DNA of 64,000 bases from Eurosta solidaginis (GCF_040869045.1 NC_090319.1:173822645-173886644); one strand, 5' to 3'. Positions 1 to 11,667 are shown, numbered from the stretch's first letter. A program made the numbers and translations. The notes: generated by a model from the sequence alone, not told the origin.

Positions 1-1840
1 TCCAAAGTATTTCAAACCAATAAGTCTGACCTCATTCCTCCTAAAAGTTCTAGAATGATTGCTGGACGCCTACATTAGGCGATCGGCAAATAAGGCACTA
101 ATCTCCAACAACCAACACGCCTACTCTAAGGGCAAATCCGTAGAGACAGCTCTACATGCTATCACTACTAAGATAGAGAAGGGTGTTGCCTTTAAAGAAT
201 TTACGCTGGGTATCTTTCTCGACATAGGAGGAGCCTTCAACAACGTTCTCCCAGCAGCGGTCACAAAATCTCTACGTTCACTAGGGGTGGAAGAGCCTCT
301 TGTGAAATTCGTCGATCTCCCTCTAAACAAGAGAATCATTACCTCTGAGCTGGGCAGCTCATCGTTAATAAGGTATACCAACAGAGGAACCCCCCAGGGG
401 GGGCGTTCTTTCTCCTCTACTATGGAACCTGACGGTGAACTCTCTGTTATCTATACTACAGCCCACCGGATGCCAAGTCATTGCATATGCCGACGACATA
501 GCCTTGACAGTTACCGGCAAGCACCTTCCGGTGCTTGGCGAACTCTTGCAAAATGCTCTTAATCTAACAAACACTTGGTCTATGGAATGCGGACTCAGCA
601 TCAGCAGTGAAAAACTGAGATGGCGCTTTTTACCCGCAAACGCAGTATACCGGAATTTACCCTCCCGTCCCTAAACGGGAAGGAAATAAAATTATCTACC
701 GAGGTTAAATATCTCGGAGTTATTCTAGACCGGAAGCTTGACTGGAAGCGAAATGTGGAGGAACGATCCAGGAAAGCCACAATGGCTCTCTACGCTTGTA
801 AGTCGGCAATCGGAAAAAGGTGGGGTCTCCAGCCACGCATAGTCCATTGGATCTATACGGCAGTGGTGAGACCCATACTCTTCTACGCCGTCACCGTATG
901 GTGGACGGCACTCGATATCGAATCTAACAAGAGTAAAGTAACGAGAGTGCAGAGGATGGCTGCAATGCTCAACAGCGGTGCCCTTCCCTCCACTCCCACC
1001 AAAGCTTTTGAAACCATATTATTCCTTCTCCCAACTGATCTTTATGGTAGATACTGTGCCTCCTGCAACGCGGTAAGGCTCAACGCTATCGAACCATGGA
1101 GGGACTGCAGGTTTACAACATCGACCCCTTGCTGGGACAACAAAATTTTCCACAAGAATCCCAGAGAGGAACGAGTGGGCAAACGGCGTGGAGCCGGGAT
1201 CATACGAAATCTCCGTTTTTACAGATGGCTCTAAACTAAACAAAAGAGTCGGCAGCGGAATATTGTCGGTGAAGCTCAATCTAAGCGAGAGCTTTCGCCT
1301 ACCCGATCACTGCAGTGTTTTTCAGGCTGAACTCATAGCTATCTGGGAAGCAGCCCGCTATCTTGCTAACCTGCAGGTAACCAATTCTATTTCAATTTTC
1401 TCTGACAGCCAAGCTGCCATAAAATCCCTGCAATGCAGTAACACCTCGTCACTAGTGGCATTGAAGTGCAGAGAAACCCTCAAAAAACTAGCTGAAGATT
1501 GCAACCCAAGCATAATATGGCCAGCCCTCCTCTAAACACTTGCAAATACCACCTGCGATCTCTTTTCACGGATCAGGCAAACGCCAGGTGGGCGAGGGAA
1601 CCTACATGTAGTATATCCAAGCACATCTGGCCTAAGCTGGATGAAAAGAGATCGCGATCGGTGATATTGTTAAACCGTATCTCTATAAGCCCACTAGTGG
1701 GCCTTCTTACAGGTCACTGTCTCATGGGCACTCACGGTGCCTATATGGGCCTGCAGACAAATGACTTCTACCGCAGCTGTAGGGCCGAGGAGGAGATAGA
1801 AAGCGTTGAGCACTATCTGTGCCACTGTCCCGCACTGTAA
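1..1840 (+). pseudogene. Reverse transcriptase / RNase H of LOA-1, broken
   Basis: In its intact form this would copy element RNA at a nicked target and remove the RNA strand. RT motifs are visible: FLDIGGAFNN near 210-245, the GTPQGG turn near 385-405, and the catalytic YADD at 486-497. RNase H begins near 1200 (VFTDGSK) and includes the FSDSQAA motif near 1400. At least three frame changes break it: one between the PQGG turn and YADD, one near 612, and one near 1160-1190. RNase H loses its last part (the region that usually carries a conserved His/Asp) at about 1515. The frame then resumes with the C-terminal domain ending in CHCPAL at 1840. It is clearly dead. No start is assigned because the 5' end is off the window. 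Confidence 0.82.
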
Positions 1841-2078
1841 AAAACCAGGTACCAATGCCTCCACAGACACTCTTTTGGGTGCCTTGCGGAGCTTGAATAT
1901 ATAAACCCAAACGACATCTTGCGTTTCATTAGGCAAACGCGCTGGTTTAGCCTCACTGGGGTCTAAAATTTCTTATTTTTCGAAAGTAGGGTAACAGGGA
2001 ATAGGGGCCCCCGCGTGATGGCACAACGGGCCACAACGGCCTACGTGAGTCTCCGCTCGGACAGCGGAGGCAGCCACT

Positions 2079-2101
2079 CTAACCTAACCTAACCTAACCT
2101 A
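2079..2101 (+). repeat. CCTAA-type tandem tail of LOA-1
   Basis: 4.6 copies of the pentamer CTAAC close the 3' end of the LINE. The same pentamer ends the two other LOA copies (3364-3375 and about 58738-58747, both antisense). The unit is identical to the canonical insect telomere repeat TTAGG read on the other strand. Here it behaves as a LINE tail rather than as a telomere. Confidence 0.75.
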
Positions 2102-2117
2102 GCACTGCCGGATTCCC

Positions 2118-2216
2118 ATGACATGCTGATTGGAATATTGTTGCATTCCAACAGCAAGATTGGAATTCACTGCATTCCGAAATCATGCTGAGTGGAATCT
2201 CATGCATTCCGACAGT
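2118..2216. repeat. Short GGAAT...ATTCC dyad repeats
   Basis: About three imperfect units of roughly 32 bp contain GGAAT followed by TGCATTCC, so each unit is itself a small inverted repeat. The last unit contains CATTCCGACAGT, which was duplicated by insertion of the neighbouring SINE-like element. No coding potential is seen. Confidence 0.5.
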
Positions 2217-2630
2217 GTTGTTGTTGTTGTTGTAGCGATAAGGTTGCTTCCCGAAGGCTTTGGGGAGTGTTATCGATGTAATGGTCCTTTGCCGGATACA
2301 GATCCGGTACGCTCCGGTACCACAGCACCATTAAGGTGCTAGCCCGACTATTTCGGGAACGATTTATGTGGCCACATTAAACCTTCAGGCCATTCCCTCC
2401 CTCCCCACCCCAAAGTTCCATGAGGAGCTTGGGGTCGCCAGAGCCTCGTCTGTTAGTGAAACAGGATTCGCCGCGGAGGTGAGGTTGACAATTGAGTTTG
2501 GAGAAGCTATATATTGCGCTGGCAACCTGAAGGGTTGCGCTATACAGCCTCTTGAATCCGGTATTTTAGTCGCCTCTTACGACAGGCATACCTGCCGCGG
2601 GAATATTCTGACCCCCTAACCCGCTGGGGT
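2217..2630 (-). mobile_element. SINE-like element, family A, copy 1
   Basis: A 414-bp non-coding element flanked by an exact 12-bp target duplication, CATTCCGACAGT, at 2205-2216 and 2631-2642. On its own strand it begins ACCCCAGCGGGTTAGG and ends in a CAA-repeat tail preceded by CGCTA. The same sequence with the same two ends is found at 38529-38922 on the plus strand. It encodes nothing recognisable. An ATTCAAGGG stretch could be a degenerate polymerase III B box, but this is weak. The tail matches that of the LINE at 42380-46420, which suggests that LINE machinery moved it. Confidence 0.8.
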
Positions 2631-2642
2631 CATTCCGACAGT

Positions 2643-2929
2643 ATAAGATTTCGGTATAAGATCTTGTTTCTGCTCATATTTCTTATTATTATTATATTCT
2701 GAAATTAAAGTGTAATGTTCAATAATATATCTTTGTTTTTAATATAACATTGTTGAAATCTCGATATATCTTAAATTTTAGCTTTTGAGTTGTATATTTA
2801 TATATCTTTTATATTATGCAGTCGACCATAGTTTGTCGTCGACTTTAAATAATAAATAAATAAATAAGAAAAATTACAAACCGTACCTGTAGAAGAAACA
2901 CTGAAAGAAATTTGCTTAAACAGCAGTCA
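2643..2929. other. AT-rich non-coding spacer
   Basis: A stretch dominated by T and A runs. I see no open frame, repeat boundary or RNA structure in it. Confidence 0.6.
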
Positions 2930-3193
2930 AGTGATCTTTTATACTGACATCCCAGCAGCAACTAAGGCAATGATCTCGCATATCACAACATAATGGGATA
3001 TGGAGAAACACATCTATATAGGGACCCAAGGCGTATGGGAATAGATGTAAATGAAAAAGCGGATGAGCTAGGTAAGACGGTGCATCGCTCGAAGCTTGTG
3101 GCGTATATGTCCTATTCAGAATGGGTGGATAAAAATCAGGAAAGAGTTGCATTTCATAGTGTCTTTCACAATGACTACATTAAGTCTATATGA
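2930..3193 (+). pseudogene. RNase H fragment of a LOA-type LINE
   Basis: A short piece of the C-terminal half of a LINE RNase H. FYTDIPAA lies near 2938 and MGIDVNEKADELG near 3033-3075, matching GIDGNEKADELA in the opposite-strand copy at 3984-3940. The residues before MGID (HLYRDPRR) replace the HLYWVPGH seen in the other copy, so a catalytic-region His has been lost. Stops and a frame change separate the two blocks. It is an isolated fragment and not part of the neighbouring minus-strand element. Confidence 0.65.
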
Positions 3194-3437
3194 GCTCATG
3201 AGGGACTAGTCAGGTCAGGATGAATAAATTCACTTTCTACCAGATTAATAGTAGAAAACATGTCTAACCATAGTGACACAAGCATTCGACTATATGCAAA
3301 ATTCACAAAAGATCGCCAACAATAATGAATTTTAGCGTTTATTCCCGCCGGTAGAATCCCGGAGGTTAGGTTAGGCTGAACTGGCCGGTCCACCACACAT
3401 AGACTGAATAAGTCCGTAGTGTTACCAGAAGTTTGTT

Positions 3438-6400
3438 TTAACGACCAAACTGAAAAACCCTATCAAAACCAGGACCTATGTTATAAAATAACTCCGTCCT
3501 CTGGGCAAATACTATAAGCTTCCTAGGACTTAAGCTACTTACTGCTTCTAGATCTGACAGCTGTATCACTCCTAATAGCTGGAGTCTTAGCCTGGCAAGT
3601 GCAGGGCACGAGCACAGAACGTGCTCGATCGTTTCCTCCTCCAACCCGCACTTCCTACATCTGCTATCACTGACCAAGCCTAATTTAAAGGCATGTGACG
3701 CTAGAAGGCAGTGTCCAGTCAGAATACCCGTCATGAGTCTACAGTCCTCTCTTTTTAATGATAGAAGAAACTGTGTTAGTCTAAGGTTGTAAGACCTACA
3801 CATAATCTTCGACAATTTACAGCCCCGCGCTTGAACCCACGCCTTTCCCGCTTGGTCGATCATGTGCACCTCTCGCCTTCGCTTAATCTCGCCCAATCTA
3901 ATTGGGACATCTACGGAGCAAGCTTCAAGGGATGCGCCCTTTTTTGCTAGTTCGTCCGCTTTTTCATTCCCATCTATTCCCATATGCCCTGGGACCCAAT
4001 ATAGATGTATGCTTCTCCCTCCAGAGACTGCTTACACTCTAACACGCATTTAGATGCTGTGCTATGCGAGATTATTGCCTTAATTGCTGCTTCACTGTCC
4101 ACATAAAAGTTAACACGGTTGCAGCTTAAGCTATTCTCTTCCAGGGTTTCTACTGCTTTGGTTACGGCTAATATTTGCGCTTGGAAAACGCTACAGTAAT
4201 CCGACAGCCTGTAGGATCTGCTTATTTCCGGATCAGCGCATTATACCGCAGACCCTACTCCTTCCACTACTTTGGAACCATCGGTGTACACATGTATCGC
4301 CTCGTCCGCCATTTGCGCACCCTTGCGCCATCGTCCACCTCTATTGTGGCCTTAAGATCTCCCTCGAAGCGCAGATAGGGAATCATGTAGTCTGTTCGTC
4401 TTGTGATTGATGACGCTATACTACTATGGCCATATGGTCGGCGCTCAAGCTGCCCGAAGCACCGAGCCTGGTTGCGGTCGTTAAAGCTTTGTTCTTTGCT
4501 ACCAGGTCTACAGGTGGGATGTGCAGAAGCATACAGTGCAGCCGTCGGGGTTGTTTCAGGGCTCCCGTAACGCTAAGCATCGATAGTCTACATACCCCCT
4601 CTAATTTTTTGAGGTATGTTGTTTTTTGTGTGGCTTTCTACCAAACAAGAACTACATAGTATAGAATAGGACTTACAATCGCTGTAAAAGCCCAATGAGA
4701 AAGAGAGGGCGATAGACCCCCACGTACACCTCAGCATTCTTTTACATGCATAGAGTGCCGTCGAGGCCTTCTTGACCCTCTCCTCCACGTTGAGCTTCCA
4801 TGACAGCTTACTGTCTAGGATGATTCCTAGATATTTTGTGCAAGGTTTCTCCTGTAAGGTCCCCCTTCTAACTTAGGCCTGGTCCAATTTGGGACCTTGT
4901 ACCTCTTTGTAAACAAGACCATATCCGTCTTCTCCGCATTGACTTTCAACCCGACATTAGATGCCCAGGTATGAATATCCCGAAGCGCCCGATCCATAAA
5001 AGAACTAATCGTTGGAAGGCACTTTGCACTTATGACAATTGCAACGTCATCTGCATAAGCCGTAAGTTTTACGGGTCCCTCATCGAATTGTCTGAGCAGT
5101 TGGTTGATGACCAGCGTCCACAGCAGAGGTGATAGCACCCCTCCCTGCGGCGTGCCCCTGTCCACTGATTTCGTGGCCTCGTACAATCCCCATTGTGATG
5201 TAATCTTTCTGCAATTTAACATGCAGCCGATTCATCTGATTAAGGCAGGATGTACTTTAATGTAATTAAGACCATCCATAATAGCCCATTGTGCAACATT
5301 ATTGAAAGCCCTGGCAATGTCTAAGAAGCCTCCTAGAGCATACTCCTTATATTCCAGGGATTTCTCTATGCTTATTACCACCCTATGCAATGCGGTGTCT
5401 ACTGACTTGCCTTTGGTGTACGCATTCTGTGTTGTGGAAAGCAGCTTTTCATCGACGTTGGACCTTATGTACACATCTATCAGCCTCTCAAAGGTCTTGA
5501 GCAGAAATGATGTTAAGCTAATAAAGTCTTTGGGATACACGTGACCGATCTTCCCCGCCTTTGGTAGGAAAGCTACACGAGCAGTTCTCCAAGAGTGCGG
5601 TACATGATTTAGCCTTATGCAACAATCGAATATTATTTTAAGCCACGATCGCCGTACTTGAAACTTGTAGCATGGCCGGGAATATTCCTTGTGGGCCCGG
5701 CGATTTAAACTTAGAAAACGACTTCACTGCCCATTCGATCTTGGTATCGGTCACCAAGCCCGGTACTACCCGCTCCGTGATTGAAGTGTGAGTGATGTCT
5801 ACTGGCTCTTCTAAACCGTCTCCCGATGGAAAATGTGTGTCGAAAAGCACTTCAATTGATACCTCACTATTACGTGACCATTCCCTGTTTTCTTTCTTCA
5901 TTAGTCCCTGGGCTATGTTTCCCCTTGCTAGGACTTTTTTCAACCGTGCTGTTTCGCTGGAACACTCTATGTCCGTACAGAAACTTTTCCATGAGATTCT
6001 CTTCGCCCTGGAAATTTCACGCTTGTAGATCCTCAGTAGATCCATGTACTCGTCCCGACACGCTTCGCTTTCCACGGTCTTTGAGAGTTTAAACATTTCT
6101 TTTACCTGTCTTCTTAGAAGACTCAGCTCATTGCTCCACCATCGCGGATTTGCTTTTCCTCTAAATCTTCTTAGAGGACAAGCTTTGTTATACGCAGTCA
6201 TAAGCGTCTTTGTTAGGAATTCATTCGACTCCTCCAGTGCCCCCACATTGGCAACCTTTTTGGGTTGTCCCAGTTTTGTTTCTACCCGTTTCTGAAATTT
6301 AGTCCAGTTCGTTGACCTAGGGTTTCTAAAGGTTCCTCCCTTCTCTACCCTCTTTAGAGGGATGCTGAAGCTGATATACGCATGGCCGGAGAAGGATGGT

Positions 6401-7038
6401 CTATCAAGAACCATCCAATCATACCTTGATATATCACGCTCGGAGCTCAATGTAATATCCAGAATATTGTTGGATGTTGGCCCAATGTATGTAGGGACAT
6501 TTCCGCTGTTGGCTATCTGCAAATTGATTTGCAGGATGTAACAAAACAGAGATTCGCCTCTCTCGTTCGTATCTGCTCCTCCCCACGCATTGTGGTGCGC
6601 ATTTGCATCTGCGCCTATGACCAACCGCCCTTTGCGCCCTTCCTCCTCTACTAGCCTTTTGCACTCAGTGGTGTAATTAGGCAGCATATATGAATGCAGC
6701 TGTTTCTTTACCATTACTACAGCTCGCACCCCTCCTTCCGTTTGCGCGTAGTAAACGCCAAACCCGCGCGCGCTAAGTCCAGAAGCCTTTCCTCCCGATG
6801 AGAGCCACAGCTCCTGCATCAGCGCCACGTCAAAAGAACCCTCCCCAAGGGTTAAGAGGAGTTCGCTCGACGTCACTTTACTGTGTTGGAGGTTTATCTG
6901 TAGGACTCGCAGCACCATTAGGCTGTTTGTCCCCCTCCAGCACCTTCGTCTTGACGTCGTCGTCCTCCCCTTGCCCTTTTGGTTTAGAGTATTCGAGGCC
7001 CCCTTCAGCCTCTCGTGACTGTTGTGCCGGTTGTTCAT
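3438..7038 (-). pseudogene. ORF2 polyprotein of LOA-2 (endonuclease, RT, RNase H), broken
   Basis: The start is the ATG at 7038. An apurinic-type endonuclease follows, with QINLQHSK, MQELWL, GADANAHHNAWG and NILDITLSS; the usual SDH motif near its end reads SGHAYI. The segment before GADANAH looks shortened, so part of the endonuclease fold is probably deleted. RT pieces lie at 5540-5232 (FLDIARAFNN) and 5222-4827 (GTPQGGVLSPLLW, YADD at 5057-5046). Frames break at about 5638, 5230, 4827 and 4588. RNase H remnants include GIDGNEKADELAKKG near 3983-3940. The C-terminus carries CRKCGLEEETIEHVLCSCPA near 3660-3605, a Cys/His motif of the clade. It would nick DNA and prime reverse transcription if intact, but this copy cannot make a functional protein. 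Confidence 0.85.
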
Positions 7039-7066
7039 CTGTGCGAGTTACAGCACCATTTAGCGG

Positions 7067-8482
7067 TTAGTCCTCTTCTAGCACGTTCGTGGTGACATCG
7101 GGGACCTCCACCTGTCTTTTTTCCGTTAGGCTTTTGAGGTCCTTTTCGACTTCGCCCACCTCTAGCGTGTTAGGGTTTTTATCCTCGGGACTTCTTTTCC
7201 TGAGTCGCATGTAGATTTTGCCAGTGCCAAAGGAAATTTTGCCAAGCTACGTGTACAAAATATCCTCCGCCTGCTTGTTTATTTGGAAGATGTAGAACTG
7301 ACCATCCTCGGTAGGCCGAGATACAGTATGTACCGTCCAATCCTGTGTCGGTATGTTCGGATTCTGATTCTGCAGAAGTCGCAGTGTATCCTCCGACTTC
7401 ATCACACATGGTATCCATACCTTAACTTTTGGTACCGTGGGGATTTGCGCTTTATCCACCACCTCAAACCGCACGGTCGTGCCTTGCCTTTGGAGGTATG
7501 GAACCACTTCCTCCAGCCACCGCAAGCTCGCGATGTTGTCGCACGCTATCATCTTCACACCATTATACCATCCTCCCGAATCAAAGGTTGGAAGGGGCTT
7601 ACTTGGTTGTTCCCGCATCATCTTAAGCATTAAGCTAATAAGCTCCCTTTCCACAGATCTCCACCTTTCAGTAGTCATTTGTCCGAAAGCACTGCTACGA
7701 TCAATCAGCGCCACAGTCAGTGACTGCTTTTCCACATCACTCATCTTCTCGGGAAAATCAGGAGTTTTAGTGTTATCTCCCTTTGGCACCTCCGAGAAAG
7801 CCGGAGTCTTAGCGTTAACTCCCTTTAGCGCCTCCGAGAAAGTCGGAGTCTTAGCGTTATCTCCCTTTGGCTTATCTCCTACTTCCGTAATTGCAACTTC
7901 CCTCTGACTCGCAGCTTTCGAGGTAGTTGCTACCTCGCTATTGGAGCCCATCTGTCTTACAGCTTTGGGCCTACTTGTCTTGTCTATGCGACTACCCTGC
8001 CTCGCGGCTCTAGGACTGGGTCCTTTCTGCCTCTTGAAAGCAGGCTTGTCGCCTTCCGCCGAACGTTGCCTCTTCATTCTGCCATTCGACGCTTCTTCCT
8101 CCTCGTACCGGTTGCAGAACCGAGGGTTTCTCGCAGCAAACCTTTTGAACAGCCTTCGACCTACTTCTACCGCTTCATGGGCCCATTCCAAGCGCTCCAT
8201 CTCCACTTCTGTTGGGTCGACCACTGCTCCCAAGCGTTGTACAATTCTTAGTGCGGCACGGTACTGCGAGAGAGCTCTTTTACTTCCTCTGCTCCGTACC
8301 CTTCTCCACTCTTCTACTCCGCTTTCATTTGTGTGCTTCTCCAACACGGAGTTCATTGAATTAGCACTACTCTCGCTCCCCGAGTCCGACGCATCGCTTA
8401 ATTCGTATTTGTCGTCCTTGGATTGCGACTCAGTTCTCCTCTTTACATCGTCCTTATTACAATCAGGTAATGAGTCGTTCAT
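7067..8482 (-). pseudogene. ORF1 (gag-like, DUF4780-type) of LOA-2 with an in-frame amber codon
   Basis: A nucleic-acid-binding ORF1 protein. I place the start at 8482 (MNDSLPDCNKDD); the open frame extends upstream to 8692, but that part reads like leader sequence. The N-terminal half is charged and low complexity with three 14-residue repeats (nucleotides 7749-7874). The C-terminal half has the character of the DUF4780 domain found in LOA/jockey ORF1s: VALIDRSSAFG, FDSGGWYNGVKMIACDN and KVKVWIPCVM are visible. A TAG at 7249-7247 interrupts it, but the same frame continues with family-like sequence for 60 codons to a stop at 7069-7067. The TAG is therefore probably a nonsense mutation. ORF2 starts only 28 bp beyond that final stop. 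Confidence 0.75.
7749..7874 (-). repeat. Three 42-bp repeats inside ORF1
   Basis: Three adjacent in-frame units at 7749-7790, 7791-7832 and 7833-7874 each encode a variant of KGxNxKTPxFSE. Divergence between units is modest. They lie in the disordered region before the DUF4780-type domain. Confidence 0.75.
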
Positions 8483-8880
8483 CTTGGTCGTACGACCACC
8501 TGCCCGACAAGGCGGGCTCAGCGGTCCAGTATTATATACGGGGAAAGAACCGTCCGCCACAGCAGCGCCCCTTACTGTGGTAAGGCCATTAATACTTCCC
8601 GAGGTGGCCCGGTATCGGGAAGGCTCCGTTCGAATACAGCCGAATTTATCCCCTGGCTGCAAATCGTTCAATAGGCACGGTCCGCATAACACCCTGGATT
8701 AGGGGTTGGCAGTTCTTGGTCACCGACATCCCGCCGCCATCCTATGAGGCGAAACGGCGTAGATGTCAGTCCTAAACAGCTCCGCCTCATAGTCGGGCGC
8801 TATGGAGTTCGGCTAAGCCCTCTCACCAACGACAAGGTGCCTACCCTAGTGAAGGGAATTATTTTCTAGCTTTTAGTATT

Positions 8881-9289
8881 ATTATTACTTAATGTAAGAA
8901 TTGTTTTCAATAAAGCCCTTTAACTTAAAATTTCTTTTTAAATTATTCTATTTTCAAGTTTTTAGTCTTTATTTAATTGCCTATTATCTCTCATTCTATT
9001 GATTTCATTTAGTGACTCATTATTACGGACTCTCTCCTGAAATTTTGTTACAACCTAAGTCTTCAATACATAATCCAAAAACTTTACTCCACTCGGCGCC
9101 ACGTACGTATGCTTGTCCCTCCTCGAACTCCAAAGTATTTTGATGCCACTTCTACCGGAATTTATGTAATATTTGTTCTAAATATGAACCAAATCGGGCT
9201 ACAAATACGAGTATTTTTAATATCTCGATCCTTGCCACACCAACGGGATGTTTTTTTTTCATAAACCGATTTACTATTTCGGGATTAAT
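8881..9289. other. AT-rich non-coding stretch
   Basis: It lies between the LOA-2 leader and the satellite. The sequence is rich in T and A with a polypurine/polypyrimidine flavour. No open frame or known element end is seen. Its last part (about 9180-9240) reads like degenerate dispersed repeat. Confidence 0.5.
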
Positions 9290-9814
9290 TGCGTACCCTT
9301 CAAAAGTCAATTCTGGATGGTTTTCGGGGTCCGTCAGGGATTCCGTCGGGGTCATATCGGGACTATTTCGGGACCCTTCCGGGATCATTACTGTATGGTT
9401 TTCGGGACCCCGTCAGGGTAATGTCGGAACTTTTTCAGGATCATTTGGGGATCCTGCCGGCATCATTTATGTATGGTTTCTGGGACCCGTCCGGGATTAT
9501 TTCGGGATCATTTGGGGTTCTTCCGGCATCATATCTGTATGATTTCTGGGATCCGTCCGGGATAATTTGGGGATCCTTCCGCGATCATTTCTGGATAGGT
9601 TTCAGAATCCGTCCGGATGCCCTTGGGTTCATTTCGTGACTTTTTCTGGACTATTTCAAGACCATTTCGGGAACCTTCTGAGATTATTTCAGGATCCGTC
9701 AGGGATCCCGTCAGGGAAATTTCGGAACATTTTTGGGATTATTTCGGGATCCTTTGGGGTTCTTACAGCATTATTTCTGTATGGTTTCGGCATCCGTCCG
9801 GGATATCGTCAGAG
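9290..9814. repeat. GGGATCCGTCC satellite, block 1
   Basis: Degenerate tandem units of roughly 90-100 bp built from GGGATCCGTCCGGGAT, CGTCAGGGT, ATTTCGGGACTATTTCGGG and TTCCGGCATCATTTCTG modules. Further blocks occur at 16553-16765, 17310-17905 and 18974-19290. Open frames run through the units in several phases because the modules contain few stops; they are not genes. Confidence 0.85.
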
Positions 9815-10225
9815 TAATATTTAAAGAAAAATGATAGACGTATGATGGTTGGATCATGAATGAGTGTTTATTTGGAAATTATTTTCTCTTTTATACAAAA
9901 TATTCTTATTCTACAAATACCTACTTACACTACACTTACTTACAAATTAATTGTACATATTTCCTGTATGCGAAGGCAGCATATTGGAGTGACCTATTTC
10001 GGTACATGAGTATATATGTATGTATGTATATTGGACAAAGTGTATCAGTCGGCGTGACTAATTGACCGATATAAACAAATATGTGCATTCGCTGCAAAAG
10101 TGCATGCTTAGCAATTGGAGATTTGGGTTATTAATATTTTGTTACATGTGTGGTCTGCATGTGAGTAAATATGTAATGAACAATTCAATGCAGTGAAAGT
10201 GGAACTAATTCTAAGACACGTTACA
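9815..10225 (-). repeat. 3' LTR of element G
   Basis: A 411-bp direct repeat of 16148-16552. On the element strand it begins TGTAACGTG and ends near TATTA. The purine tract AAAGGCGGATGG abuts its start. Relative to the other LTR it carries scattered substitutions and small indels. Confidence 0.85.
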
Positions 10226-10240
10226 CCATCCGCCTTTGAA

Positions 10241-10819
10241 GAATGGTCATACATAATTTGTGCACCAATAATGTGTGACTACTCTAGTGACATAATTAAA
10301 TTTTAGTGTGCCGTTTTGTATAGTTTTACATATGTGACCCATTTAAATTTGCTTTAGTTTACAGAATTTCAATTGCGCTTCACATTCAATCGTTGCGTGG
10401 TCGTAATTTATGGTATAATAGTAACTTGATGCTGAAATGAATTTGTTTGTTTATTTAGTTTTTTATTTTTATTTGCTTACATTTGTTTTACGTGTATACC
10501 CATTATGCTGACTTTTGGGTTTTTTTCACTCTTTGTGTTTTTTTTGTTTTTTTCATTCTTTACATGTGTACATATTGAGTTGACATTGGTTTTTTTTTTC
10601 TTTTTTTTGCGAGTACTTAGTGATAATTATGAGTAAAGAGGAATGCTTACATGTATAATTCGATTTTTTGTTAAGGTATTTTGGTTATTGCTAAAGTTTT
10701 TATATTAGTTTACGCCTATTTTTATGAATTATTATTTCTTTATCTTTACTTGTCCTATCGCTACTTTCTATTCTATGCGGTATTAATGTAAAATTGTTGT
10801 TTTTATCGATGTTTTTTCT
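10241..10819. other. 3' non-coding part of element G
   Basis: T-rich sequence between the purine tract and the integrase end, with several runs of eight or more T on the plus strand. No env-like frame is present here. Confidence 0.6.
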
Positions 10820-11667
10820 CTATAAGTGCCCCAATACTTGTTATCTAACTTATGACTTGATTCGTCTTTATCTAATACTAAATCGCCTATATTTATTTCC
10901 TTACTGTAACTACTTCTATCGTAATTTGTTTTCTGTTCTTCGTTAGTCTCTTGGACTAATTTCCTAGCTCGTTGCTGCGCTATCTGTAGTCTATATTTGA
11001 TTTCATTATCGTAAGCCTCGTGATTGTGTATTGGTCTGAATGTGTTATCTCCTAGGATTTCATTAGTCGGGGGTTTTTTGCGAGTATAAGCTCAAAAGGA
11101 CAATATCCATGTATGGTCGATCGCGTAATACTTGAGGTATTCATCCCAATCATCTTTGTCACTGGATATGTAAGAACGTACATATTCATTGAATGTTCTG
11201 TGACTGCGCTCTACAGTACCCAAAGTTTGATGATGGTACGGTGTTGAAGTTTTATGCTCAATTTTTAGCAGTTTGTACAGTTCTTCAAATATACTATTTT
11301 TGTATTCTGTTCCCATATCTGTTATGATTGTTTTCCTGCAACCATAAATCAGGATGAAGTCCTCGAATACAGCTTTAGTGACTGTGATTGCATGTTTGCT
11401 TTGAACTGGGATTGGTACTAAGTATTTGGTTAGATCGCATATAATGGTAACTGCATACTCGTTTCCATTTATCGATTTCGGTAATGGTCCGACTGTATCG
11501 ATTTGTACAATATCAAAAGCCTTCGGAGGTGTCTCCGATATTGTCATTGGTTTCTTTATATGCCTATTAATTTTATTCGTTTTACAGTGGATGCAATTTT
11601 TTATGTATTTTCTTATTTCATTTTTCATGTTTAGCCAGCTATACTTCTGCTTGATCTTATTTGTCAT
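10820..11667 (-). pseudogene. Integrase of element G
   Basis: It inserts element cDNA into chromosomes when functional. The zinc-binding CIHCKTNKI lies near 11590. The catalytic core follows with DTVGPLPKS (first Asp), ITDMGTEYKNSIF (second Asp) and TLGTVERSHRTFNEY (Glu), so the DDE triad is present. The frame is lost at about 11092 through a change at IDHTW. Family-like sequence continues to about 10820 in other phases, including a C-terminal stretch with charged DNA-binding character. It is downstream of RT/RNase H, as in Ty3 elements. Confidence 0.82.

Larger units (their letters stand above)
1..2101 (+). mobile_element. LOA-clade LINE, 3' part (LOA-1)
   Basis: This is the 3' portion of a non-LTR retrotransposon; the endonuclease and ORF1 lie before the window. 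It holds the reverse transcriptase core, a downstream RNase H and a C-terminal cysteine/histidine motif, an order typical of the LOA and I groups. It resembles the longer copy at 3364-8880. The 3' untranslated stretch follows 1840 and ends in 4.6 units of CTAAC at 2079-2101. The LOA assignment is inference from RT and RNase H character. The next copies of the family are at 3364 and 58739, both on the opposite strand. Confidence 0.8.
3364..8880 (-). mobile_element. LOA-clade LINE, nearly complete (LOA-2)
   Basis: On the minus strand this has a 5' untranslated region (about 8483-8880), ORF1, a short gap, ORF2 (endonuclease, RT, RNase H, C-terminal Cys/His domain) and a 3' tail of two CCTAA units at 3375-3364. 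The arrangement and the RNase H within ORF2 fit the LOA clade. The exact 5' end is uncertain because no target duplication was found. Multiple lesions in both ORFs make it inactive. Confidence 0.82.

Noticed and set aside
2079..2101. Interstitial or true telomere array
   Set aside because: Only 4.6 units, located exactly at a LINE 3' end, with the same unit ending two other copies.
3340..3362. 22-bp match (TTCCCGCCGGTAGAAT) to the LINE endonuclease-RT linker next to the LOA-2 tail
   Set aside because: Too short to assign; it may be chance or a tiny filler and has no extension on either side.
9289..9824. Overlapping open frames with repeated FGIIPGSFxDPSGI-like peptides in the satellite
   Set aside because: They arise in several phases from the same GGGATC units and lack start context or conservation beyond the repeat.
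10241..10819. An env gene in element G
   Set aside because: The 3' region holds only T-rich non-coding sequence; the env remnant at 19914 lies beyond the opposite LTR and on the other strand.
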